Source: Takakia lepidozioides (Eukaryota > Streptophyta > Takakiopsida > Takakiales > Takakiaceae). Taken from it: a stretch of 25,789 nucleotides of DNA. The notes beneath the pieces were generated by a model. The model was not told the origin of the DNA, did no database searches, and saw nothing but the letters and a program-made list of their open reading frames with translations. Numbering within the stretch: position 1 is the stretch's first letter; the number at the start of each line of letters is the position of its first letter. The stretch spans positions 1 to 25,789 of the forward strand of contig JAKLZA010000282.1 of the NCBI GenBank assembly GCA_030704615.1. The letters are read 5' to 3'. This document shows positions 17,185 to 25,789 of this stretch, one piece after another. The position numbers and the translations under genes were made by a program.

Positions 17185-17835
17185 GTGGGGACTTATGTCA
17201 AAACCCATGTTCCAATTACCCAATTGACAGCCTTGAAAGAAGAACTCAGGAAGGAGTTTGAGGCTCGACTTGCCACTGAGTGTGCAAACAAGGTCGATGA
17301 AGAGGTCACTCTCAAGATGAAGCAGGACTTGGCCAATACAGAAATGGCTTTGCAATTGGCCAAGCAACAATTGATTGAGGCAGGCCTCGCGCAAGACCAG
17401 TTGCACGAAGCACATAAGCAACAGCTATACCAAATGCAGGTGCAGCATGAAAGCAAGTTGCAAGAACTGAATGCACTACATACGGAGTTGCAGACAGTGC
17501 ATAACAGGATGGCGATACAATGCGCTACATTTACAACTATGCTTGACCAATCAACAAAAGAAATAAACAGTCAAGCGGAAAAATGTACGAAGGCAGAAGA
17601 AGAGAATGTGGAGCACATGAAGCTCATTGTCGATATGAAGAATACAATCTGTCGCAATGAAGATACTTTCAAGCAATACAGGCAGATGGAAGCTGAGAAT
17701 GAGAAATACATCGTGGAGTTGCAACAAACCATCGTGGCCAATAGAAATGAAATCTCAGTAACAAGGCTTCGAAAGAAGCCAATAATCTACTTGCTGCCTA
17801 TGCGCAATTGGTTGAGCCACAGGCGAAGCGCATGA
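17185..17835 (+). CDS. Extra 3' coding region: long coiled-coil domain
   Basis: 216-codon frame. From about residue 15 to 195 it is almost entirely predicted-helical: LKEELRKEFEARLATECANK, LKMKQDLANTEMALQLAKQQ, LHEAHKQQLYQMQVQHESKL, then QAEKCTKAEEENVEHMK. Heptad-like spacing of Leu, Met, Ile and Ala and the absence of Pro/Gly support a parallel coiled coil. The last 25 residues look out of frame; related sequence continues in other frames to about 18190, including a second helical stretch. The role is unknown; oligomerisation, particle architecture or transport are possibilities, all inferred. Confidence 0.55.
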   Translation: MGTYVKTHVPITQLTALKEELRKEFEARLATECANKVDEEVTLKMKQDLANTEMALQLAKQQLIEAGLAQDQLHEAHKQQLYQMQVQHESKLQELNALHTELQTVHNRMAIQCATFTTMLDQSTKEINSQAEKCTKAEEENVEHMKLIVDMKNTICRNEDTFKQYRQMEAENEKYIVELQQTIVANRNEISVTRLRKKPIIYLLPMRNWLSHRRSA

Positions 17836-17991
17836 AGGCTTTACAACAGCAGTTGGAATTGTATAAGCTAAGAGGAGCAAACTCTCAGGGGAACCACAAG
17901 CAGCTTGGTGGATAACAGCCTTATGCAGGTCTGGTTAGCACAAGGGCCAGTAGAGGCAAAAGCCCACGGAAGCTCACCCAAAGCGAGATGA

Positions 17992-18400
17992 ATGAGCTCA
18001 GACTGCAGGCAGAACATTGCCACAACTACTATAGACAATGTCTATAGTAGGATAGCAGAGTTACAAGAGGATGTAGACGGACTCCAGACTCAAGTGGAAG
18101 ACCTCACTTCAAACATCGACCAAAGAGTCTATATCCCTCAGGAACAGCTAATGGCTTCTTATTTGCAAGCCAGAACTCTGGCTTTTCAGTCTTCACAGGA
18201 GGTGCAGGAGATGCCAATGGTACAGGAACCAGTACCACCACCACCACAACAGGTCAGTGTACCAGTAGCTGAACCTGTGGTTACTACAACCACACCACAG
18301 CCACCACAGCCGGAGGTATGGGGCAATGCAGCTTTTAACCCACCTAAAACTCCAGCTGCCAGGGAGTACAGTAGGGCTATGATTATGCCCTTCAACCAAA
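17992..18400 (+). CDS. Extra 3' coding region: second coiled coil and Pro-rich linker
   Basis: The frame starting at 17992 reads YSRIAELQEDVDGLQTQVED (a short coiled coil), then VYIPQEQLMASYLQARTLAF, then a Pro/Val/Gln/Thr-rich linker (VPPPPQQVSVPVAEP, TTPQPPQPEVW) and NPPKTPAAREYSRAMIMPF. After about 18400 the frame degrades, and matching sequence continues from 18408 in another frame, showing one frame change. The proline-rich spacer separates the coiled coil from the C-terminal domain. Confidence 0.5.
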
Positions 18401-18407
18401 TTCCATC

Positions 18408-19066
18408 ATGTTGGATTTGGCTTGGAAAGAATTTAGTCCTCCGCAGTCATTCGCACATTACTACCAAATCATGCGTATTTGGCTGCCAGTGGCAACCAGG
18501 ACTAAAGTTCTTCCAAACAATCGACATATTGAAGATCATCACTTTGCACAATACTGGCACGAGGCAGGTACCATGTTGAGGGAATTGGTTGCTTTCCAGG
18601 TTGTACATGGACTCATTTATACCAAGACCAAGGAGATAGCAAGTATTGTCATGGGGTGCGGGCTATACTACGCTGCTTGTTTCTGATACGTTACCACATT
18701 GAGCAACAAAAGATGCAAGCACGCTTTCAAAGTTACTCCAGTGGAGATCATTGGGTATTACCTTCGGTGCCACCTCATATGTACCTATATGACCCAAAAG
18801 TTATGATACAAAAGGATTCTCAAATTCGTTCATGGTTTCAAGCAGCCTGCAACAATTTGTCAACACAGAAATTCGGACTTGATGACATTTTCTATAAGGG
18901 ACATATCGCATGGAAATACTTGCACGCGGCACCAGTAATTGGTACCCCACTCATCTGGACAGACAAGGAGCTCAGTGTCTACACCAATTTTGCTGTTCAA
19001 CGGTTACACCAGGTTGTAAAATGCAAACTTCCAGACATGGTAGGACAGCATTGTATGCCCAGATGA
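18408..19066 (+). pseudogene. Extra 3' coding region: C-terminal folded domain, unknown
   Basis: Two frames: 18408-18686 (LDLAWKEFSPPQSFAHYYQI, HIEDHHFAQYWHEAGTMLRE, then LVAFQVVHGLIYTKTKEIA) and 18656-19066 (RYHIEQQKMQARFQSYSSGD, MYLYDPKVMIQKDSQIRSWF, GLDDIFYKGHIAWKYLHAAP, then ELSVYTNFAVQRLHQVVKC). The aromatic- and His-rich, alpha-helical character suggests a folded globular domain. It has no zinc-binding pattern, no transmembrane segment and no resemblance I can name. One frame change lies near 18650-18690. Confidence 0.5.
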
Positions 19067-19148
19067 TTCCACAAAAAGTTCGAAAATTAAAACACCTGAG
19101 AGGCGATGAGGATTCTGATACAACTGTTTCTTCACAAATTCTTTTGAC

Positions 19149-19376
19149 ATGGGAGAAGACTATGCAATTCAGATGGAAGAGAAGAAACAAAGGGGATCTC
19201 CTATGCCGGAAAGATTACCTCGATATCAGCCTCCAGAAGGCCTCACTTATCCAGGTAGTGATCAACCATCTCCATCAACCAGAGACAGACCTCGGGCTCG
19301 TACACACAGCCCACCACGAAACTCTCAACGTCAACAAGGTGCTCACTCACAAAGGTTTGCTACTCGAAAACAGTAA
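19149..19376 (+). CDS. Extra 3' coding region: basic Ser/Arg/Pro/Gln tail
   Basis: The final 75 codons read MGEDYAIQMEEKKQRGSPMP, then LPRYQPPEGLTYPG, then a low-complexity basic end with SPSTRDRPRARTHSPPR and HSQRFATRKQ before TAA at 19374-19376. Such Arg/Ser/Pro tails often bind nucleic acid; that is inference. The stop lies only 21 bases before the polypurine tract, so the extra coding region uses essentially all space up to the 3' LTR. This argues that it belongs to the element and is not a random insertion. Confidence 0.5.
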   Translation: MGEDYAIQMEEKKQRGSPMPERLPRYQPPEGLTYPGSDQPSPSTRDRPRARTHSPPRNSQRQQGAHSQRFATRKQ

Positions 19377-19397
19377 ACCGTGAGGACACGGCTTTTT

Positions 19398-19409
19398 GAG
19401 GGGGAAGGG
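19398..19409 (+). promoter_or_regulatory. Polypurine tract
   Basis: GAGGGGGAAGGG, followed by TAA and then the TGTTAG start of the 3' LTR at 19413. This position and composition mark the primer for plus-strand DNA synthesis in LTR retrotransposons. Confidence 0.75.
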
Positions 19410-19412
19410 TAA

Positions 19413-20306
19413 TGTTAGAGGACTGTAGGGGACTTAGACACTTATACGGGATCTGTAGGGTACCCTTAATTTTTGCACAGACTGAGACAAACAGGAACCT
19501 TAGGGGTGACAGCAGCGCACTGTAGAGGGGGGTTCACAGTCACAGCCCACACAGCCTTCACAGTCACAGTCACAGTCACAGTCACAGCCACACAGCCGTC
19601 ACAGTCACAGTCACAGTCGTCACAGCCCACACAGCCCACACAGCCGTCACAGTCGTCACAGCACAGCCACACAGCCAGTCACAGCCCGACACAGCCAAAC
19701 ACAGCCAGTCACCGCTTGACACAGCTGTCACGATAATAGGGAACGAAGAGTAGGACAGGGAACGACTGTGGGGAACAACACCAGTGAAGGGAACATGTTA
19801 GTTCACATACGACGGTTAGAGAGGGAAACGGTTAGAACCGCGGATAGGAGGATAAAGGGAAGAACGGGGAAGAGATCATTATTCGGGGAGGACTTGGGAG
19901 TCAGGCGGGAGCGGAGATCGGAGAGCACGATGAAGGAGGAATTAGTAGATGCTTGTTAGATGCAAAGCTAGGGATATTGTAGAGAGAATTAGAGACAAAT
20001 GGCTTCGGCCTGATACCTGATAAATCATAATCTGATACTTATACGATACAATCACACTGTAGAGAGATCTGAGTGAAGCTGTGGATTGAATGGAGGAGTG
20101 AAGGAAACTAATACTAATTATCAATGGTAAGGTAGCTAAGATGAATGCGAAAAAGGGAAACAAATAGGAAACACCCCCATGATACACTAGCTGTAGGTCA
20201 TGACTGATTGTTCTGCGCGGGCTGAGTACTTAGAGATTTCCAACTCTTCTATCTTGGAGTTTCCGCCTCGGATAGCGAAGGGATGGGTGAGTAAAAGCGC
20301 GCGACA
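19413..20306 (+). repeat. 3' LTR
   Basis: 894 bp, starting TGTTAGAGGACTGTAGGGG and ending AGCGCGCGACA. It is collinear with the 5' LTR. Its minisatellite (about 19533-19730) is about 70 bp shorter and richer in CACAGT units. Outside the minisatellite the differences are nearly all 1-4 base indels (for example one C missing in the terminal GCCGCGCGACA), with very few substitutions. The downstream neighbour is tandem-repeat sequence with no duplicated target site. Confidence 0.9.
19533..19730. repeat. CACAGTCACAG/CACAGCC minisatellite in 3' LTR
   Basis: Tandem CACAGT hexamers (for example 19557-19587 and 19597-19616) are mixed with CACACAGCC and GTCACAG units. It occupies the same position as the array in the 5' LTR, but unit composition and length differ. 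Confidence 0.75.
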
Positions 20307-20384
20307 AAGTACATAATCTGAAGACCTGTCAGATGGACGAGACATAAGCAGTGTACTCACGTTTTCAGCTAACACCTTGAGCAT
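20307..20384. repeat. Degenerate leading edge of the tandem array
   Basis: This 78-bp stretch matches the end of the preceding unit (compare about 22140-22299) only as islands: GACGAGACATAAG, CAGTGTACT, GTTTTCAG and CTAACACCTT in the right order. The intervening 16-40 base segments are missing. Soon after the junction, copy 1 also lacks several short segments present in copies 2 and 3 (near 20412, 20463 and 20492). Confidence 0.6.
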
Positions 20385-21223
20385 GACAAAAGGTTATCAA
20401 TATATGTTCCTGTGATGAACCCAAGGCAATGGGAAGGCCAAAGCCATGAGATATCAGCCTCCTCCGCCATGACCATGGTGTGGAGCAGCAAGTGTAAGAT
20501 CTTCTCCAGCAAAAATATGTTGGCTAATTGTCATGGAGAGTAAGGCATCCTTGAAGGTACCTGAGATAAGCATAGAACATCTATAGGGCTTCTGAATGCT
20601 GAAATTTTGAGCTAGGCCTTGGTAAGACAGCTTGCTGGAGTAGACGTGTACACCTTATACATGATCCGGTCAATGCACATTACTCTTGTTTGCCGGTCCC
20701 CTGTAGCCGATGCCTTATGTCAGATTTAGATACCTCATGATAAGAATGAGTTCCATTTCTTTGGCTCAAATGTTTCCATGTTTCTCCTGGTTATGGCTTT
20801 GCTCTTTATAGCACCATAAAAAAAATACCCAATTATGATGTGCTGCTGGTAGATGTTTTGTCTGAATATAACCAGGGGTAAACCCCTGCCAGACTTCATC
20901 ACCTAAGTCCCATACCTGCCCCCTTTGGTTTTGTACACCCAAAAACAGGGGGGTAAAACACTAAAAGTCTGATATAAGATTTCCCGATTGTTACTTTATG
21001 ACAATCATTAGGGCGACTATCTCTTGTTCCTATGGCATACTGATGTGACAATGGAGCAACGATATGACAAGCTGATGGCTTTAAAGAGATCTGGTAACAT
21101 GCTACAATGTAGGGCAGACCTGTTTTCATGACCAGACAGTGTTCTTGAATGTACAAGCATTGGAAACTTAGCCTCTTTTAGAAGCTGGTTACTTTAGGAC
21201 ACTTGATACCATGCCAAACTGAT

Positions 21224-21490
21224 ATGGATGGATCTTTCGTGGCCAAATCCGGTCCTTGGTTATATGCCCTCGAATGTTTACCTATTTTCCAAAACGGTAA
21301 GACATTGGTAGATGTGAAGAGAATGATTCAGGCATTGTATTCAAGTTGCTTTAGGATAAATAGTACCAAAGTAACCTGCAGGCCCGATGGGATGAGCAAT
21401 TCAGATTCTTTGTGTTTCCTATGGATGATTGCATGGCATGTAAATCTGATTACAGCCTGTTATGGTAATGATTTCCTACCCCAGACATAG
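21224..21490 (+). pseudogene. Repeat-unit ORF, copy 1 (frameshifted)
   Basis: Same reading as the 127-residue ORF in copies 2 and 3, starting at the equivalent ATG. A one-base deletion (TTTCCTACC instead of TTTCCCTACC, about 21475) shifts the frame after about 85 residues and brings an early stop. It may be a real disruption or a homopolymer error. Confidence 0.4.
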
Positions 21491-22136
21491 AACTTGGTCT
21501 TGGGGCATGGAATAAGAGGTGGGAATATTACTCTACCCTACCATTGAAATTACACACCAGCCCCAGATCTAAAACAGATCATGGGGCAAAAACATGGTGT
21601 CAATAAGTGACTTGATGTGCGAAATAGGGCAGCTGATTACACCCCGTTGTATAAGCTGCCAAATATTCAGTCCGTAACCCTGCTTTGGTGATGTTCTCTA
21701 TGTAAAGAAATGCTCTTATTTTGTTCTTACGCCTTCTACGATCATAAATGGCTTCTTTAAGACCAACAGACATTTCCAGCCATGAACAGTGATCAATGGA
21801 TCTTTATTTGGACATGGATACTTACTGCTCAGTCACTTGGTATGTCCAATGATACAAAGAACCCAAAACTATACTAGTTTTGGGCCAACAATAAATTAGG
21901 ATGGTTGGTTATGCCTTGGTATGTAAGCTGACCAAAAAATACAGACCGAATGACATGGCATGTCATGAATGGCACTTTTTAGCATGCTGAACAACGGTTT
22001 CCTGCTATGAACAGTGGTAATTGAGTCTCTCAATTTTCCCACCCAGAGACTTCATTGACTTTGAAGTCTGGGATTTGTCATAAAGCTGACTTGTGAATGA
22101 AGAATGGTTGATAATGAGGCTGATTCGTCGTTAATT

Positions 22137-22517
22137 TTACAATGACCTTGTCAGGTCTTTGTCCATGTCTCGACGAGACATAAGTATCTTCCCTCTCTGA
22201 TTAGACCAGTGTACTTGGTGGTTCTTGTACACATTATCAACCAATCTCCCTTCTGTTTTCAGTTTTATGTTTGATTTACTAACACCTTGGTCTGAGCATG
22301 ACAAAAGGTTATCAATATATGTTCCTGATCGAAGTGATGAACCCAAGGCAATGGGAAGGCCAAAGCCATGAGATATCAGCCTCCTCTCCCGCCATGACCA
22401 TGGTGTGGAGCAAGCAAGTCCTTCATAAGGTAAGATCTTCTCCAGCAAAAATATGTTGGCTAATTGGTCATGGAGAGTAAGGCATCCTTGAAGGTACCTG
22501 AGATAAGCATAGAACAT
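22137..22517 (-). other. Antisense open frame spanning the unit boundary
   Basis: 126-codon minus-strand frame crossing the 22300 anchor. It includes GLPIALGSSLRSGTYIDNLL and KTEGRLVDNVYKNHQVHW. The corresponding frame in the next unit (24087-24386) is broken by homopolymer and single-base indels, and copy 1 lacks much of it. It is protein-like in places but unrecognised. It competes with the plus-strand ORF as the possible coding content of the unit. Confidence 0.25.
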
Positions 22518-23162
22518 CTATAGGGCTTCTGAATGCTGAAATTTTGAGCTAGGCCTTGGTAAGACAGCTTGCTGGAGTAGACGTGTACACCTTATACATG
22601 ATCCGGTCAATGCACATTACTCTTGTTTGCCGGTCCCCTGTAGCCGATGCCTTATGTCAGATTTAGATACCTCATGATAAGAATGAGTTCCATTTCTTTG
22701 GCTCAAATGTTTCCATGTTTCTCCTGGTTATGGCTTTGCTCTTTATAGCACCATAAAAAAAATACCCAATTATGATGTGCTGCTGGTAGATGTTTTGTCT
22801 GAATATAACCAGGCGGTAAACCCCTGCCAGACTTCATCACCTAAGTCCCAATACCTGCCCCCTTTGGTTTGTACACCCAAAACAAGGGGTGGGTAAACAC
22901 TAAAAGTCTGATATAAGATTTCCCGATTGTTACTTTATGACAATCATTAGGGCGACTATCTCTTGTTCCCTATGGCATACTGATGTGACAATGGAGCAAC
23001 GATATGACAAGCTGATGGCTTTAAAGAGATCTGGTAACATGCTACAATGTAGGGCAGACCTGTTTTCATGACCAGACAGTGTTCTTGAATGTACAAGCAT
23101 TGGAAACTTAGCCTCTTTTAGAAGCTGGTTACTTAGGACACTTGATACCATGCCAAACTGAT

Positions 23163-23546
23163 ATGGATGGATCTTTCGTGGCCAAATCCGGTCCTTGGTT
23201 ATATGCCCTCGAATGTTTACCTATTTTCCAAAACGGTAAGACATTGGTAGATGTGAAGAGAATGATTCAGGCATTGTATTCAAGTTGCTTTAGGATAAAT
23301 AATACCAAAGTAACCTGCAGGCCTGATGGGATGAGCAATTCAGATTCTTTGTGTTTCCTATGGATGATTGCATGGCATGTAAATCTGATTACAGCCTGTT
23401 ATGGTAATGATTTCCCTACCCCAGACATAGAACTTGGTCTTGGGGCATGGAATAAGAGGTGGGAATATTACTCTACCCTACCATTGAAATTACACACCAG
23501 CCCCAGATCTAAAACAGATCATGGGGCAAAAACATGGTGTCAATAA
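23163..23546 (+). CDS. Repeat-unit ORF, copy 2, unknown protein
   Basis: From the first ATG the frame encodes 127 residues (the frame is open a few codons further upstream). Visible segments: MDGSFVAKSGPWLYALECLP, KTLVDVKRMIQALYSSCFRI, SDSLCFLWMIAWHVNLITAC, then LGLGAWNKRWEYYSTLPLK and a basic, Cys-containing end (KTWCQ). It is rich in Cys and Trp, with one moderately hydrophobic stretch but no clear signal peptide. I recognise no family. The same frame is intact in copy 3 with no indel over the whole length, whereas flanking sequence differs by many indels. That is weak support for coding; it may also be a fragment of an old transposon or host gene. Confidence 0.3.
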   Translation: MDGSFVAKSGPWLYALECLPIFQNGKTLVDVKRMIQALYSSCFRINNTKVTCRPDGMSNSDSLCFLWMIAWHVNLITACYGNDFPTPDIELGLGAWNKRWEYYSTLPLKLHTSPRSKTDHGAKTWCQ

Positions 23547-25107
23547 GTGACTTGATGTGCGAAATAGGGCAGCTGATTACACCCCGTTGTATAAGCTGCC
23601 AAATATCAGTCCGTAACCCTGCTTTGGTGATGTTCTCTATGTAAAGAAATGCTCTTTTTTGTTCTTACGCCTTCTATGATCATAAATGGCTTCTTTAAGA
23701 CCAACAGACATTTCCAGCCATGAACAGTGATCAATGGATCTTTATTTGGACATGGATACTTACTGCTCAGTCACTTTGGTATGTCCAATGATACAAAAAC
23801 CCAAAACTATACTAGTTTGGGCCAACAATAAATTAGGATGGTTGGTTATGCCTTGGTATGTAAGCTGACCAAAAATACAGACCGAATGACATGGCATGTC
23901 ATGAATGGCACTTTTTAGCATGCTGAACAACGGTTTCCTGCTATGAACAGTGGTAATTGAGTCTCTCATTTTTCCCACCCAGAGACTTCATTGACTTTGA
24001 AGTCTGGGATTTGTCATAAAGCTGACTTGTGAATGAAGAATGGTTGATAATGAGGCTGATTCGTCGTTAATTTTACAATGACCTTGTCAGGGTCTTTGTC
24101 CATGTCTCGACGAGACATAAGTATCTTCCCTCTCTGATTTAGACCAGTGTACTTGGTGGTTCTTGTACACATTATCAACCAATCTCCCTTCTGTTTTCAG
24201 TTTTATGTTTGATTTACTAACACCTTGGTCTGAGCATGACAAAAGGTTATCAATATATGTTCCTGATTGAAGTGATGAACCCAAGGCAATGGGAAGGCCA
24301 AAGCCATGAGATATCAGCCTCCTCTCCCGCCATGACCATGGTGTGGAGCAAGCAAGTCCTTCATAAGGTAAGATCTTCTCCAGCAAAAAAAAATATGTTG
24401 GCTAATTGGTCATGGAGAGTAAGGCATCCTTGAAGGTACCTGAGATAAGCATAGAACATCTATAGGGCTTCTGAATGCTGAAATTTGAGCTAGGCCTTGG
24501 TAAGACAGCTTGCTGGAGTAGACGTGTACACCTTATACAGCATGATCCGGTCAATGCACATTACTCTTGTTTGCCGGTCCCCTGTAGCCGATGCCTTATG
24601 TCAGATTTAGATACCTTATGATAAGAATGAGTTCCATTTCTTTGGCTCAAATGTTTCCGTGTTTCTCCTGGTTATGGCTTTGCTCTTTATAGCACCATAA
24701 AAAAAATACCCAATTATGATATGCTGCTGGTAGATGTTTTGTCTGAATATAACCAGTGGTAAACCCCTGCCAGACTTCATTACCTAAGTCCCAATACCTG
24801 CCCCCTTTGGTTTTGTACACCCAAAACAAGGGGTGGGTAAACACTAAAAGTCTGATATAAGATTTCCCGATTGTTACTTTATGACAATCATTAGGGCGAC
24901 TATCTCTTGTTCCCTATGGCATACTGATGTGACAATGGAGCAACGATATGACGAGCTGATGGCTTTAAAGAGATCTGGTAACATGCTACAATGTAGGGCA
25001 GACCTGTTTTCATGACCAGACGGTGTTCTTGAATGTACAAGCATTGGAAACTCAGCCTCTTTTAGAAGCTGGTTACTTTAGGACACTTGATACCATGCCA
25101 AACTGAT

Positions 25108-25491
25108 ATGGATGGATCTTTCGTGGCCAAATCCGGTCCTTGGTTATATGCCCTCGAATGTTTACCTATTTTCCAAAACGGTAAGACATTGGTAGATGTG
25201 AAGAGAATGATTCGGGCATTGTATTCAAGTTGCTTTAGGATAAATAATACCAAAGTAACCTGCAGGCCTGATGGGATGAGCAATTCAGATTCTTTGTGTT
25301 TCCTATGGATGATTGCATGGCATGCAAATCTGATTACAGCCTGTTATGGTAATGATTTCCCTACCCCAGACATAGAACTTGGTCTTGGGGCATGGAATAA
25401 GAGGTGGGAATATTACTCTACCCTACCATTGAAATTACACACCAGCCCCAGATCTAAAACAGATCACGGGGCAAAAACATGGTGTCAATAA
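25108..25491 (+). CDS. Repeat-unit ORF, copy 3, unknown protein
   Basis: Intact 127-residue frame, differing from copy 2 by only a few bases: two amino-acid changes (Gln to Arg in RMIRAL, Val to Ala in AWHAN) and at least one silent change. The ratio does not demonstrate purifying selection. See copy 2 for features. Confidence 0.3.
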   Translation: MDGSFVAKSGPWLYALECLPIFQNGKTLVDVKRMIRALYSSCFRINNTKVTCRPDGMSNSDSLCFLWMIAWHANLITACYGNDFPTPDIELGLGAWNKRWEYYSTLPLKLHTSPRSKTDHGAKTWCQ

Positions 25492-25789
25492 GTGACTTGA
25501 TGTGCGAAATAGGGCGGCTGATTACACCCCGTTGTATAATATCAGTCCGTAACCCTGCTTTGGTGATGTTCTCTATGTAAAGAAATGCTCTTATTTTGTT
25601 CTTACGCCTTCTATGATCATAAATGGCTTCTTTAAGACCAACAGACATTTCCAGCCATGAACAGTGATCAATGGATCTTTATTTGGACATGGATACTTAC
25701 TGCTCAGTCACTTTGGTATGTCCAATGATACAAAGAACCCAAAACTATACTAGTTTTTGGGCCAACAATAAATTAGGATGGTTGGGTTA

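Larger units (their letters stand above)
7226..20306 (+). mobile_element. Ty3/gypsy-type LTR retrotransposon, 13.1 kb, with extra 3' coding region
   Basis: Two direct LTRs (7226-8190 and 19413-20306), each starting TGTTAGAGGA and ending GCGCGACA, enclose gag, protease, RT, RNase H and integrase in that order. Integrase after RNase H is the Ty3/gypsy order. No chromodomain is seen after integrase, so it is probably a non-chromovirus. A primer-binding-like site follows the 5' LTR, and a polypurine tract precedes the 3' LTR. Unusual parts are a 1 kb pre-gag coding stretch, an internal minisatellite (14907-15165) and about 3.7 kb of additional sense coding sequence. No target-site duplication is visible: the bases before 7226 are CCGCG (inside inverted LTR) and those after 20306 are AAGTA. 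Confidence 0.9.
20307..25789. repeat. Tandem array of a ~1.93 kb unit, about 2.8 copies
   Basis: Anchoring on GACAAAAGGTTATCAATATA, units start at 20385, 22300 and 24238, giving periods of 1915 and 1938 bp; the third copy runs off the window end. Copies are highly similar, differing by scattered substitutions and homopolymer-length changes. The unit is moderately A/T-rich and contains CCATAAAAAAAATACCCAATTATGATRTGCTG-like landmarks at matching positions (about 20815, 22750, 24697). No transposon termini, rRNA or tRNA signature is recognised. It could be a long satellite or a tandemly duplicated gene remnant. Confidence 0.85.

Noticed and set aside
18186-18399. Antisense Gly/Cys/Trp-rich frames
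   Set aside because: They are shadows of the CCACCACCA proline-rich linker on the sense strand.
15549-19376. Retroviral-type envelope gene
   Set aside because: I found no signal peptide, fusion-like segment or transmembrane anchor; the content is coiled-coil, Pro-rich and basic instead.
7221-20311. Target-site duplication around the LTR element
   Set aside because: CCGCG before the 5' LTR does not match AAGTA after the 3' LTR, and starting from 6716 (GCAAC before it) does not help.
20307-25789. rDNA spacer, tRNA or 5S tandem array
   Set aside because: No recognisable rRNA or tRNA sequence, or Pol III promoter boxes arranged in a gene, were seen in the unit.

Overview
The window looks like transposon-dense nuclear DNA from a land plant or close relative. 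It holds a plant-type Ty3/gypsy retrotransposon, a CACTA (En/Spm) transposon with the plant DUF4216 domain and intron-like splice signals. The polymerase resembles elements I associate with non-seed plants, but that placement is a loose inference. There are no bacterial-style operons, and I see no intact host gene with certainty.

Layout. (1) 1-3050: exon-like coding stretches, mostly minus strand, of unrecognised genes or gene fragments with in-frame stops and splice-like signals. (2) 3050-3500: two adjacent inverted-repeat (foldback) structures. (3) 3726-4096: a fragment of a non-LTR-type reverse transcriptase on the minus strand, with a YIDD box, cut off exactly where a CACTA terminus begins. 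(4) 4098-6715: the 3' part of a CACTA transposon in minus orientation, with its terminus, subterminal ATGACT/AGTCAT repeats and the DUF4216 C-terminal exon. (5) 6716-7225: an inverted, diverged piece of LTR. (6) 7226-20306: a 13.1 kb Ty3/gypsy-type LTR retrotransposon in plus orientation. It has LTRs of 965 and 894 bp, a primer-binding-like site, gag (capsid plus zinc knuckles), protease, RT, RNase H, integrase, an internal CACAGCC minisatellite, and about 3.7 kb of extra sense-strand coding sequence reaching almost to the polypurine tract. (7) 20307-25789: about 2.8 units of a roughly 1.93 kb tandem repeat that runs off the window end.

How it fits together. The order suggests serial nesting: an old RT retroelement was hit by a CACTA element, the CACTA was interrupted by or joined to LTR sequence, and the LTR element is now joined directly to the tandem array. 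No target-site duplication flanks the LTR element, so at least one junction is rearranged or misassembled.

The retrotransposon coding capacity is split by more than fifteen frame changes, although its two LTRs differ mostly by small indels and few substitutions. That suggests either consensus indel errors or a young element propagated in trans. The most unusual content is the long extra 3' coding region (helix-rich coiled-coil middle, proline-rich linker, basic Ser/Arg/Pro tail) and the CACAGCC-type minisatellite shared by the LTRs and the boundary between pol and that extra region.
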